NCBI RefSeq assembly: GCF_000003605.2
Contig: NW_003132853.1
Location: forward strand, 66,979-87,622
Length of the DNA stretch: 20,644 bases
Direction of reading: 5' to 3'
Source: Saccoglossus kowalevskii
Taxonomy: Eukaryota; Hemichordata; Enteropneusta; Harrimaniidae
Under the pieces are notes generated by a model. It was not told the origin of the DNA. It did not search any database and was given only the letters and a program-made list of their open reading frames with translations. The translations under genes were made by a program, and so were the position numbers. This document shows positions 1-13,200 of the stretch, in pieces; within the stretch, counting starts at the first letter, position 1; each line of letters starts with the position of its first letter.

Positions 1-16
1 TTTATAAATATTTTTG

Positions 17-134
17 TGCATTCTCATCTTCACATGGTAGCCCCAATTACAGTGAGTTACTGTGTAGTATAGAATGCTATAATAAATGCTTCTCTCTCCA
101 CCGAGATTTCTCAATATGAGATCTCTTGACTATA
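17..134 (+). repeat. Dispersed element, copy 1
   Basis: Bases 53-134 are identical to 14625-14706, and weaker similarity extends left to about 17 (14590). Inside is a near-palindrome at 103-125 (GAGATTTCTCA / ATGAGATCTC). The right limit is sharp, after GACTATA. No coding capacity is seen; a short nonautonomous mobile element is the likeliest nature. I do not recognise the family. Confidence 0.8.
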
Positions 135-256
135 CAGGGATGGACAAATGCCAAATACCTAGTCTCTCCTACAACAGATATTTTGTGAATACAGCCTTAA
201 TATTATTGTACTCGGGATATATTATTTCATTTAGGTACAGGGAGGGGGGCGCCGTT

Positions 257-420
257 CTGCTGGGAGCTTTGTTTCCATGCATGACCAGTGAGGGGGGGGG
301 GGGGGTGTAGTGCTATATACAGTGACCTGCTCAGAGCTTCGTCTCCGTGCATGACCAGTGAGGGCGTAGTTCTATGACCTGCTCGGAGCTTTGTTTCCAT
401 GCCTGGCCACAGAGGGCATA
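257..420 (+). repeat. Short tandem repeat, 52-70 base units, with G14 run
   Basis: Three units start at 257, 327 and 379, each with GAGCTT-GT-TCC-TGC, then a GACCAGTGAGGG-like block (diverged in the third) and, in the first two, a GTAGT-CTAT-GACCTGCTC link. The first unit is longer because its GAGGG has become a run of 14 G (292-305). The third is partial and diverged (CTGGCCACAGAGGG). Confidence 0.75.
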
Positions 421-1157
421 ATTTATAATTTTACATTTGTATCCAAAATATGAGCTTTGTTGATAAATTTTCTAGTGTTCCGTTCTCACTGGTTGGTATG
501 TAGTTGTCACTAATAGTGAACTGTATTTTGAACCCTTGTTGTGTCATAATTTTTTTGTATTTGGAATTCACATTTCCTAATAAGTTAAGATACAAATAAC
601 CTATGCAGGCACACAAAATGTAATCAGTACGCTTTAAAAGAGAAAAGATAATGTTGCATGTATCATAATATGGGATAACCTGCTTAACATCTTGTCCATT
701 AAACAGTTTCTGTAACTTATTTAATTTTGGACCAAAATTGTAAAAAAAAATGAAAACAAATGGTGACAAAAAAAAATTGACTTTTACGTTCACGTGGTGA
801 AATGCTGTAGTAACTAATACACAAGGTTTCTACTAACTTTCTTTTTTTTTTTTTTTGATAAGATAATAACGTGCAACAAGTTGTACATTTGTTGATTAGT
901 AGTGTTGGCAAAAGGTGACCATGACATTGCAAAACATGAAATTCTATATCCAGACTACCTGTTCAGCTCAAAGATTGATGAGGAAATGTTAGAAATTGTT
1001 TAATAGTACCAAGCCAGGCAGGCATACAAAAGAACTTTTAAAACTTGACACAAACCCTCTGTAATCTGCAGAAATTGTTTTCATGTTGTGTTTGTGTGTG
1101 TGTACGCTTGGTGTATGACCTGTCAATATCTCACCTATCACTTTAATTGTATTTCAG

Positions 1158-1226
1158 TATCATGTTCCTGTTGCTGTGACTCTGGTCAGCTCCGTGGCTG
1201 TATCTGGTGCAGATCCCAATGTGAAG
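1158..1226 (+). CDS. RPN2: RPN2 coding exon a (lumenal domain)
   Basis: A 69-base exon with both boundaries in phase 0, encoding 23 residues from YHVPV to DPNVK. The acceptor is TTGTATTTCAG and the donor is AAG|GTAAGC. The YHVPV start matches a conserved stretch of the ribophorin II lumenal region, and the chain continues directly into the exon at 6751. It is the first RPN2 exon in the window; the incoming phase 0 means the upstream exon must end on a complete codon. Confidence 0.9.
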
Positions 1227-4200
1227 GTAAGCATTCTAGACCTACTATTTATAACGTGGGTATTCAATTTCTTTCTTAGTATGTGACAATGGTGCGTATA
1301 AAAGTTTGTGGACTACCTAAATAAGTAGTTAAGTGATTTTTCCTAAGCATTTAAACTTTTATTTTTTTATTTCTTATGAAAAGCAGAGCTTATCATATGA
1401 GTAATTGCTCGTTGACGTCGGTGTCAACTTTTTACTTTTTTGACTTTTTCGACTTCTTCTTGAAAACTACAAGCCTGAATGCTTTGATACTTTGAGAGGT
1501 ACTACGTGTGAACCTCTCAGATTTGTACATTTCATGATGATATCTCCAATTCTTTAATTTTGATGAATATTTGTCATTTTTGGTAAAAAGTGGTATTTCA
1601 GCTGAGAGGCTGCTTGTTTTTACAAAAATTATAAAGAGGGCCCTCTAGAGTTCATTCACAGGTAAGGACTTGACTTGTATACTGCCCTCTGTAGTTGAGG
1701 ATATACTTTACATTGAATGATTGAGACGCACTCAAAAAGAAATATTGTAACTTTATGAAATAATACAAGATAAGTCTCTAATTGACTGATCCACAATTCA
1801 TCAGGCTTTTTTATTGTTCAATTCAACATTTGAGTATTCACTTACTGACAGGGTTTGGGTGAGGAGGTGGCTCCAGACAACCAATCACCAACTTTTTTTT
1901 TGTGTACCAATTTGCATTTTCACAGATTCTGTAAATAATCAAATAATAAACTATCATTATTTTATGCAAATTATATAAAAAAAAAAAAATAGGCAATGTG
2001 TCCAGCTTTTCCAGTCCAGTCTTAATTTCTTTTGTAATAAATCTAAGATAATCATGAATTAAAACTTCGATCCTGCTCAATATTTCCAGTACCATTAGCA
2101 TTATAGCATTTAGCCTTGAAAACTATTTTGAAAGGTCTAACTGGAATCAATCAAGCAACTTTCCAATTGATTTATGATTGGTGTTTGAGAGTAACTGGCA
2201 AAGCTGACATTACAAATTTTCATGATTTGATTATTTTTACCCTTTGAGCAGCAAAGTTAAATATAAGATAAACCTGCATAATTTATTTATACAATTTTAT
2301 CAATGCCTAGAAAAGGATGTTCCTTTGTTCAAAAATCTACAACTAAGTTAAAAAATGCATAAAAAGGTGCAAAATGCCTGATCAAAATTTTGGTGGGGAA
2401 AATGTGAAAAGTGGACCCCCTGCATAATTAAAGATTTTTAAAAACAAAATTCGATCAAAACCTGAACCAATAAAGAAATCGTTTATCAGGTCAAAAATTG
2501 ACAAATAAGTAGGAAACAAATTTTGTCAGTAAGAATTTGGTGCTCATAGACCCTGTGAAGTGTTCACAGCTACAAAATGTGAGAAAATTTGGTGGCCATT
2601 TTGTTTTTAATGAATGCTGTTTTTTGGAGCCGTATTGATGGACTGATGTTACACATTTGATTATGAATCCTTTTCAGAATCTGAATCAAAATCTGATTCA
2701 AAATGGCTGATTGTCATTTTCATGGGCAGAATGAAGCAAAGAATTGCACAAATAAACTGGCTCCTATTTGAGTTTTAGTGATTATTCGTCACTAATGTTG
2801 CCAGTCACTGAAAAGTGGACGGGGACTTGTCATTGGCAATGACTTGTTTATTCTATTATGAAAACGCAATAATAATTTTTAAATACAAAAAAAAGCATGT
2901 TGTATCATCTCAAAATTACTAATTGTATTTAAAGAAAAATACATGAAATTAAAAGGGAATGTTTCAGATGATCCAATTTTGCTGAGAATCTGATTTCTCA
3001 GGAATAATGTCACTTGCATTCTCTCTTAAGAGAAGGCTTACATAGCCCAGGGCACTGACCCTCTTGTTGTTCAGAGTTGTCCTTGGGGAAGAAATTTTTC
3101 TGCCTAGGGAATATAGAACAACGCAAGTAAGATGCATGATTGATGGTAAAACTCAGCCAGCTTGCAAACAGTTTGGTATGCGCTAATTTATGGACCATTG
3201 TGAACTGTGCTTTGAGAAAAACGAAAGACAGTTTCGGTTGATTCAATTAGTTCGCTGCTGTTGCATATGGCACAAGGAATAGAGCACTTATGCAGCTGGT
3301 ATTTTCGTTGACAATTAAATTTATCACCTTGTGTGGAGAAAAAAAAGAGTAAATTAGAAAATGAACATGTCCATACTCTCTTATATAAAGATCCATCAAA
3401 TGTAGTGCCCTCTGAAAGGATCGAGTCATGCGTCTCTTTACTGCAAAAACTGCCCCATAAGTATTAACCATGTATGAACAAGAACAGCTGGACGTTTGTC
3501 ATTTGCCGATCGGGAAAAGTCAAATAGGGATTTATCACTTGAAAAATTATTTAATTTGGTTTGAGATAAATCAGTGCGTTTGCTTTTATACTACCTGACA
3601 GTTTTCTTAGATGTTAAATTGTCTATTTTGTAAATATTAAAATATAGTAACTTGAAGGAATTCGACCAAAGTGCTCGTGTGTAAAGCATTCCTTTTTAGC
3701 TGACTACCCAAGTCATGCATTGCTGGTGAATGTGTTACCAATATCGTGTGAATGAAAGGTAATCTATGAAAGTGCTACTTGAAGTACAAGTGTGCCACTT
3801 AAATATAAATGAACTCATTGTCATAGTGCGAGATCAGATGACCACCAATTTGACTTGTTTATGACCCCAAAGGTCACACATCCTGGTAATTCTGGGGGTT
3901 TTGTTGCTCTCTAGCTGAAATAATTTTTGCCATGTGTATAATAATATTTTTAAATTTTACAATGACAACTCCTTCTTTTTTTTAGACTGTAATTGAGAAT
4001 TTTTTTTTTTTTTAAACAAAAATGTGAATGAGACTGACTTCAAATGTTGGAATATACTGCATTTCTAATCTATTATCATTATTTGAGGCAAAAATCTTGT
4101 TTTGAAAAGTCTAAATTTGAACACTGTCACTGCAAGATGTGAATGATTAATTGAATAATTACATGCCTTCTACACGACATGTGCTCTTAAATTGAAAAAG

Positions 4201-7200
4201 GTCTAACATTTTATGAGCTTCACATGTAGGAGCCCTGAATGGAAGTAACAGCGAAATGTTGTATCGTCTATTTCTAGCATTCTGACAACACGAGTATTCA
4301 GTTAAAGACTAAGTAGTGATAAACACCTCAACACACTTGCCTTGTTGCGCGTTCTTCTCTAGGCTCTATAAGTTCACATCCTACCCTGGAGCACCCCCCC
4401 CCCCCCCAAATCATTTCAATTGCTAAAACTGAAGTATTGAAACTGGGGGTGGCTTTGGCTAATGTAGATTGCAAATTCTTGTGACAGACTCTCGTCTGAC
4501 TCTGGCTACATGTAGAGTGAATTATTTAAGATGTGATTTTCTGTGGAATAAAATATTTGGGTATATTGCAGTTACTATTTTCTCACATCAAAAATTCCAA
4601 TTGAACTTAAGTCAGTATGTTTTACACTAGCCCGTTTTAAATTTTAGAATTAAATTGTCTAAACTTTTGGTTTTACAACCCCAGATTATCGATCCCAGTG
4701 TCAAAACAAGTACATGTGTCATCACCTGGAAATATAATACACATAATTGATGAGTGAAGTGTAGTGCTGTCTATTTCTTTAGGCTAAACAACACCATGGT
4801 TAATCAGTTCTACGCTGTGAGGTGATATTCTGTATTAGGTCTGCCTGCTCTTCACTTGAAATGTCTAATATTGTGGATTCTTATTAACAAGTGCTTCTGT
4901 TCAACACAAAGCCTGACTGCTTTCCAATGTTCTGTCATAAGTGAGCATTCTGTTTTCACTGCAAGTGGGAGCTACCGTATATATACTTAAGATTACGGTA
5001 TATTTTTATCAGGAATGCCATACTGCAGTAAGCATCTGGTGAGCAAACAGTGTTCGTCACATTTTGCTCAGCGAATCAACGAATAAACTGAACCATTGAC
5101 GATTTATATTTAAATGAGTTTTTCAAAACATGGTATGGTAAATTTACTGCAGCAACTACAACATAAAACGTGAGAAACCACTGCATGTCACGTTGTTAAT
5201 AATTCACTGACAGATACTTGATACACAATTATCATACAGTGACATGGTAATTTGTGCTTTGGTGAAATGTAATTAGATTTACGAACAAAATTAGTGAAAA
5301 AAAACAAAGAAATAGTGTCACAATAGTTTACTTTCATAAACTTTCTTACAATCACATAAAATGTATTTTCCTTGAATAACTTTCCAGAAGTTGCCAACTT
5401 AATTTTATTAAATTTCAATTTTGACCCAAGCCCTCCCCCCCCCCCATCATAAAATTGTCACCATAGAAACTACGTTTCTACTATTTTTTGATTATACTCG
5501 CAAAATCTTTCACATTTTTTAGATGAAACTTATCATACATTATTACATTTTATGCACTCTTTGAATCAACATATCACTCAGAATGGACAAATGACAATCA
5601 ATCATCTTTCGCAGTTCTTATAGGAAATTAAATGCTTCAGATTTTGGCAAAAATGACCATTCATTCGCTAATCATGTTACTGATTCTAAATTTTGTTGTT
5701 TTCATGTTTATAAAGCAAGTGCTATGTTCTTGTAGAGTTTTATGATTTGCATAATCATGATATTAGTCCAAGACGATATTTCACTAAAACCACGACTGTA
5801 CCCAACTGTTGGGCTACATCAGCCATTGGGATACTTGTATCTATTCAGAACTACTGTAAAATATTTTATTGTACAACAAGCGATTCTAAACACTTTCAGA
5901 CAATCACATGTGCATGACAAATGGAAATGGTCACGATTGATCTGTTATTTGGAACTCTACGACTGTACTGTATTCACTCTATTAGAAGCACACCTCTAAA
6001 ACAAGCACATGAAAACAAAAGGCTAATCATGTTTCAAAGGTGTAACACAAGTCATTAAATTTTTTATTTCTCCATTATGAATTAATTTTTTGAAAAAAAC
6101 CTGTCTGAAAACATGCAGAAATGGGCTGTCATCGTAGATGACAGAATGGGGCTGATCATATAGGTGATTGTTTGGTGTTGGTCAACAATTGCATTTTTAA
6201 CTTCTTTAAAAATATCAGCCTTATTACTTTGATACTTGGTATGTAGGTTCAACACAACACCTTGGGTGGACCTCTGTCAGATTAGTTCAGTTTATCATGT
6301 CTTCAATTCTGTATTTTTGGCGAATATTTTTGTAATTTTTTTTCAACTTCTTGAAAATTACCAATCCAATTGCTTTGATATTTGAGGTGTATATTATTAT
6401 TGTGAACAATTTGTTTCAAGTTGAGTTGACATGTTCTCAACAGCCAGAACCCAACTACTTTTTTGTGGGGTAACCATGTTTTGTCTTTTGGGTGTGCATT
6501 GCCTGACATGACTTGCCACAATGTTCTTGTAGGAAAGTGGAGCTGTTTCTACCGTCGCGCATTATTTCATAAAAAATAAATGGCATCTCTCTGAATTTCC
6601 CAAAAATTTGGCATACACAAGTACCACATGTACCTGAACAAGAAGTTTTGCGATTAGTTTTAATGTTGGCCTTTATAATTGATGCTGATAGATTCATAGA
6701 CAGACCACATATCTCATAGCACTTATTTTGAATATTTCTTGTTTATACAGGTGAAAGTAACCAACTTGATGCAAGGATCTCTTGGCAAACTGTCTGTGAC
6801 TGCTAACTCGGCAACACACATGGAGGATGATGCTGTCATTCTAAGCAAGAAACCTTTCACAGCTTCTAGTACAGACCCGTAAGTTGTAGCTTTATCTAGT
6901 GAGAAACTCTCATTTACTATATTTATTAACCTGTTAAAGGCAAGAAAGTGCTTGAAAACTTCAAATCTGGTATTTGCATTTTGAACTTTTAGAAATTTAA
7001 GGAAATTTAATTGCTAACAGTAAATACAATCAAATTAAAAATGAAATATTTCCACTGCAGCAGTCATTAACCCAGAATTGATTGCTATGTCAGTTGAAGA
7101 CTTTGCCGCATCAAAGTTGAGAAATTTGTGTATGCGCAGACTCAAGACACTATAAAGACACTATAAAAGCTAAGAAAAACACGAACTGATGACAATGAAT

Positions 7201-10200
7201 TAACAGTTTTCTTGAACAAAGTTTATTATTTTGGTACAAGTTGCACTAAATTTGAAGCAGGTAATTTTCTAACACTGCACTGTTCATGCTGGTAAAAAAA
7301 AATTATCCCTCATAGTTGTTGAAAAATGTTTTTTTTTTTTGAAATGTTCACAAAATCACAACTTTGAACAAAAATAATGCTTGTTTTATTTTCTAAATAT
7401 AAAATAATGATGCCAAGTTCATTTACTAAAGTCAACAATTTTCCAGATATGTGCTTTTTTTCCAAAAACATTGATTTCCTTATTGCAGCCTTGCTAAAAA
7501 GAAACACTTGTGGGTAAAACTCCCAAAATAGTAACAATATCCTGGGTCACAACGTGTGAAAGTGTATATAAAAGATGCATGATTGTCTTGCATAAAAGGT
7601 GCCAATGAAATACTATAACTGAAAAGTGATATGCCAAGCATCAAAGCATTGAAAGAGTGAATTCATGAGTAGGTCAATTACACTGTGATATAAATATCAA
7701 GCGTATCATTGTCCTACATGTGTGCAGTATCTGTAGTCAAATTGATGAGAACTGAACTCTGAAAACCAAATTCTGCACTGAAAGCAGATGTTTTGCTGTA
7801 CTTATGAGAGTTGAATTCTTTCTTTCTGTAAAGGTTGCATTGGATATTGGGACATAAAAAACCTGGTTATGACAGGAATAAGTTAATTTTTTATAAATAA
7901 TCAGACTTGAACCTAATAAAGCTGTAATCATGTACACTGCCACAAGCAATGTAGAAGGGATAATATCCATGGGTTTTTCTAGAAAAAATGAACAAGAGGG
8001 AGCACACACAGGCGATCGACCTGGAAACGTCATATCAGAAGGTTGTCATTTTACTGGTGTATCTATCTCCATTGAAATATTTTTGTAGTAGTAATTTTAG
8101 TGTATTTTATGTCCATGTCAGATACCTTGTCAGCTGGTGTTGCTGGCAAGTTTTCACGGAGAAAAATATATTAGAAAGAATTCATGTTGTATGGCAGCAC
8201 GCCACTCACGAAAGATTTCATGTTGTATGGCAGCACGCCACTCACGAAAGATTTCATGTTGTATGGCAGCACGCCACTGAAGAACTATATTTGATTTGAA
8301 AGCTCAATTGGCAATTCGATAAGAGAGCACCAGCCGCGAGTATCGGGGTGCTGCGCCCCTGTTCCCTGGTTTAGAAAAAAAACATATCTGTATTTTTCAA
8401 AATGCACCACAGAAATTGCCTTCAAGCTCTGAAATAGTTTTGTGACAACTATTGTCATGCTAAAATCTTTATTATATACTAAGAAATGAAAATAAAACAA
8501 ATCCTGGATATTTTCGTTTTCCTGGGTAGTCGTCCAGTCTACTGTGTGTATAGATTGGGATGAAGACTTGACCATTGAAATCGTGTTGCTACCAGCAACA
8601 GGTGTTTATCTACTGTCCTGTGTGTACAATACGTCGCATACAGCGGATGTTATCACGTCTTTTAAGCTGTCATCTCATAAATCAATCTATCACAATCTTT
8701 TATTTTTGGGTAGTACAAACATTTACTAATCTAATGTGGATAATCTACATAAATTCAGCATGTGTACGAGAGCTAGACTTCTTGCTGCAGGGTTAAAATT
8801 AGTCTATCTTAATGATTAGTTTCCAGATGCTTATCCATGAATGACTGGGTAAACAGGCCAGTAGCATTAATTGGAGTTGAAACTATACTCGGCTTTACTT
8901 TTTTTTAAAGCGGTTTCCATGATAACTTTGGTTTGTGTTAAAAAAAATATTTGGAGGCTTATAAGTAGGATTGAGAATAAGACAAAGTGTCAACTTTATG
9001 AACAATGTTGCAAAGAAACGTTAGACTTTCTGGTTGAACCGTTTTCATTGGCTTATGCTTCACTGTATATAATTGATATATGTGACTATGAATATTACAG
9101 CAGTAATGCCATAATTATCGTAATAACCTACCTATGTGTGGAGATCTTATCCATGAAAGATGAAAATACCCAAACCACAAATATTCTGCCAATAAGCAAG
9201 GTTTATTTTGTGACTTTGTGGCAACGTGACATTGGTCTTTAACATTGTTTAGTATTGTCTTCTACCATTTCTTCTGCAACTTTTTTCTTCAAACTTTCAA
9301 ATAGCCTGTCACTAGTAATATCATTTACCAAATTTAAGAAAATTCCTGTGCAAAAAGTTTATCTTTAATGTGTTCCTCTGGCACCTGTAGGATGTCAGTA
9401 GAGAGTTGCAACATGTCATAACCTGGTAGTCAGTGTTTACAAGCATTGCACCAGGTCTGGCGCATGTCTACGTGTGAACCATTATACTTTTAATTTGTTG
9501 GGCATCCGATGCTATTAATTCTATAAATTACTAGTTAAAAGTTTTCAGTTCACTTCTATTGTTATCGACCATTTTTAATTACAGAGCCTATTTTGGGCCA
9601 TGGAGGCGTGGCAGATGCAATTTGGGTAAAAAGAAAAAAACTTTACATCATGCCCTGCTGACGCCCTACCGAAGTGATCATTTTCAATACATGATGATTA
9701 CAGCATCCTCGACTACATGATTTCTTTGTACAGTGGTAATTATTTCTTGGTACTCTATTGAGGAAATGAAATAAATCAATGTTGTTCACTATTTGTGCAC
9801 AGACAGAGAGAACATTAAGGATATACAATAGTTCCACTTGATTTAATTTATTGCTCTCAAGGTTTTACGAACACGTGCTACTTTTGGCAACAAATCAATG
9901 TCATTCTTTTGTGTCTTACAGCAAGAAATAAGCCCAAAGGGGAAAAAATCAATGAAGTCCACTCAGTTGATATACGTCTTGTAACATATCTAAATTTTCC
10001 CTATTTCTTTTCATGAAAAATGTGGAGGGGTGACTACGAAAAGAATGTGTTAAAGTCAAGGAAAGATGTTCAATTTCTCATTTCTCGCACGCCTGTCAAA
10101 AAAACATGTGCCAAAATCCATCAAGATAAAACAAAGTTGGCTTTTCAATATTTCATATCAACCCTTAATCCTGACAGAATAATGAGCAATACCTTAAAAA

Positions 10201-13200
10201 CTAACTTACTTTTGTATGTTAAATGTATTGTTTAGATATGTTTCTACCACTATTTTTAGTGTTAAACCGTAGTTCCAAGAAGAAAAATCTAAAATGGACT
10301 AAACTTTGGAAAACCAAAAACATTTAGTACCTAAAATTCCAAAAATGTTTAAGTTGTTTTCACTGGTACAATAATATACAGAAACGTGAATATTAAATGC
10401 TGTTATGATGAGCTCATTGTTTGGTTTCTTTTTGGTCACAATTGTTTACACCAAAATTTTAGCCAAAATTTTGTTTAGATGTATTGTTTGCTGAACTTTC
10501 GCCGTGTCGGGAAGGCGACAGATACATAGTTTGTATCCATTCTTGAATGGAATTCTCATTGGTTATGAAATGTTGAGATTCTTAAGGAGCCTGGTTGTAT
10601 TACCATTTATAATGAAATGTTTATTTTATAGAAGCACATGGATATTTTTTTTATTTATTTGGTGGAGACTGGGCATACACCACAACTCTTGTAATCTTTC
10701 AGATCAGTGTTTCTGCTAAGTTTCAATGGCATATTTAGTTAAGCTTAATCTCAAATGTTTAAAAAAAATTATCTATCGGTAAATAAATAAAAAAAATGGA
10801 ATGCCAGTAATTCTAAATCTTCTGTGATTTTGAATTGTGCTAAATTCACTGTACATCTATGATTTGTTGACTGCTGGATACAGGTTACCATTGGAATTTT
10901 AATACTTGGCATTGTTTGTGTTACAACTTTGTAAATTGTAAAATTAGTTCAAAGCTACAAAGTTAGGGGATGGTAATTAGGTCAAAGCTACAAAGTGGTT
11001 TGCAATGAGTGTACATATGGCGAGTTCTAACTGAAATTTTCACACACAAAAAAAAAAAAGCCAAAGTCTAAAAGCACCAAGTATTTTCAATCATAATCTA
11101 AAAAACGAAAATCATTGCCACGTTTTCTTTCTTTGTCATAACATACTAACAACAATATCGTCCTGTGTGGAGCCATTTTGCTAATGTTTGCCTCAAGCTA
11201 GGGTGACATCTTCATGACCTGGCGAATTTCACCCCTTTGACTCCCTAGGTCACTCTTTTCAAAGCAACCATGGCTGATGCTGTTGTCACAATCTTTTGAG
11301 TTTTAGTTTGACGCAGTAAAAAGAATGCTTTTTGACAGATTAAGTATCAACTGGTTTAATTGGCAATCTAAACATTAGAATCATGGGTGCGATTTGCATA
11401 CAAGATATTTTTAGTCTCAGAAAACAAACTTGTGGATTGATCTCTGTGCGTCCATGTGTGCTTCACTCCTACCATCCATATCTCGCTGTATCTCGCACAT
11501 GATTGGACCGATAAAGTTCAACCTTGTATATACATTATATAGGACATGTGCACATGCATTTATTTATGGTTTTCTAAAATACCAAATAGGAGCCATTATA
11601 GGCCAAAAATGTATCAAAATTACACATTTTTGAAACCAGAGCTCAGTTGCACATGGATGGATTATGTTAAAACTTGGTACATAAATAGGGTTTCAAATGG
11701 CGGCCATTTTGTTTCAAAAAATGCAGTTCCAGGTCACATCTGACATGCTCGTACTGAACAAGTTCAAAATTGGTCATATCTGCCAAATGTGTATGCATTT
11801 TTTTCACCAAATTCGTAATGCTTGAGTGTCATTTTTAGATCTTTCTTTTCTGAGTATGTACTGCAAACAGTTGTGCTATATCAGCTGAGAAGCTCCTTGT
11901 CACATTCTGGAATGTTAAAACACAAGTTGTTACCATAGTCGGGCCTTTGTTACTTGAGTAAGTGTATACGCTAGTAATGAAACAAATATTAATGTGAAAT
12001 TGAATTTATAAATCACTTAAAACATGTATATTTTTATTTTTCAGATCTCTGTACGAGTTGAATTTGATGCAAACCAAACCCGCACCAGGCTTCTATACCA
12101 TTGAAGTAAATGTTACTCCAAGCAAAGAAGATAAAAGATTAATTGGAACTGAGGGGTCAGAGGTCAAGGTTAAGGTGACCACAGAAGTGACTGTGGTGAA
12201 CTCTGAGATGGCTGTGATGGATAGAGACCAGTCTATTGCCTCTAAGAGTGTTAAGTAAGTCGAGAATTGTTGGGATATTGTAGTAGTAATGAATTATCAG
12301 CAGGAAGCTTATGTATTTGATTTGCATACATATCATTCTGTTCCAAGATGCACAAGTTGCATAGCTCAGAGGAACATGGAGCGTGATCAATGAGAAAGAA
12401 TTGAATACTATTTGTAAGAAAAATTTATTATGTAGTTGTTCCTCTTCCTCTTTCTCTCAACTTTCAGTAGCAAATTGTGTTGGTGTATTGCCGTTCTGGT
12501 TGTAATAATATACACCTGTAAAATGTAAACATGCATTTTCATTGTCACACAATGCCGCTTGTATATATTGCATTTATTTGAGGTCAATGCCTTTTTAAAT
12601 GGCGGATGACCAAATTAAGTGTGAATCAACTAGTTCTATTCAAGGGCTCTTCCCTTTTGTTGGTGTGCTTCATAACAAATATGTGATAACTGACATGCCC
12701 AGATGTTAAGGTAATAATGGTTTCAATATGTTCATCGTTTTTTGATTGACAGGGTGAATTATCCAGGAAAAGTTGACAGAGTTGTAGAAGCAGATCACCA
12801 TCAGTTGATTGTGTTCAAGTTTGCTTTGAAGGATAAAGCAACCAGCAAAATTATGACTGCACATCAGGTGAGACAACATGAACTTTATCTGTAGGTTGTC
12901 AGAAATATTGTTTTGTATTCCAGCTTTGATTTTTCTGTGCAAGTCTTGATCTGTTTAGAACTAGTTGGGTCAAACCAACATCAAATGAGATGTCAACTAA
13001 TACTGAGGGACACAATATCAATAGAAGATCCATTCCATTTTATTTCATTTCATTTATATTAATTGCTATGTCGTATAAATTGCTTTTTTCAGACTTTTGT
13101 TCAACTGGTGAATGTTAAGACCAAGCAAGAGATCATTTTTATTGCGGAGGCTGATGACAATGATGTATATAGATTTGAGTTAGATGTTGCCGAAAGTGCT

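Larger units (their letters stand above)
1..1157 (+). other. Partial RPN2 intron (3' end), repeat-containing
   Basis: Noncoding sequence before the first RPN2 exon in the window. It holds one copy of a dispersed element (17-134), a short tandem repeat with a G14 run (257-420), several A and T runs (for example around 741-775 and 840-856) and a small GT-rich stretch at about 1086-1105. No RPN2-like reading frame with splice sites was seen here. The 120-codon minus-strand frame at 431-793 resembles no family I know. Confidence 0.7.
1227..6750 (+). other. RPN2 intron, 5.5 kb
   Basis: A long intron between coding exons a and b. The flanking exons join seamlessly, so no RPN2 exon is missing here. 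It contains dispersed-repeat copies (1434-1618 and 6125-6392), homopolymer runs (C14 at 4394-4407, C11 at 5435-5445, A and T runs) and a likely decayed repeat around 2330-2720. No reading frame in either strand resembles a known protein. Confidence 0.8.
6879..12044 (+). other. RPN2 intron, 5.2 kb
   Basis: A long intron between exons b and c, whose split Pro codon shows nothing is missing. It holds a 36-base minisatellite (8181-8278), a small GC-rich patch (8325-8370), a short direct repeat (10944-10996) and probable decayed repeat sequence at about 11430-11905. The latter has GGCGGCCATTTTGTTT near 11699 and a TCAGCTGAGAAGCTCCTTGT end shared with copy A. The longest frame (8871-9242, +) is unrecognised. 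Confidence 0.8.

Noticed and set aside
431-793. 120-codon minus-strand frame
   Set aside because: Rich in Phe, Ile, Lys and Asn as expected from AT-rich sequence, crossing A/T runs; no family recognised and no neighbouring transposon structure.
2330-2720. Possible element with GGTGGCCATTTTGTTTTTAA-type motif
   Set aside because: The motif is echoed near 11700, but similarity outside it is too weak to define ends; mentioned only as a likely decayed repeat.
4973-5000. Inverted repeat TACCGTA ... TACGGTA
   Set aside because: Only seven pairs around a 14-base loop; expected by chance at this scale and not linked to any feature.
7988-8299. 103-codon frame with three RFHVVWQHATH repeats
   Set aside because: The repeats come from the 36-base minisatellite; the flanking parts resemble no protein and lie in an intron.
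8285-8575. 96-codon minus-strand frame across the GC-rich patch
   Set aside because: No recognisable domain; the only unusual composition is the short palindromic patch reported separately.
12058-12258. Separate small gene starting at an internal ATG
   Set aside because: It is the in-frame body of RPN2 exon c; the real exon starts upstream at an acceptor and stops at the 12254 donor.
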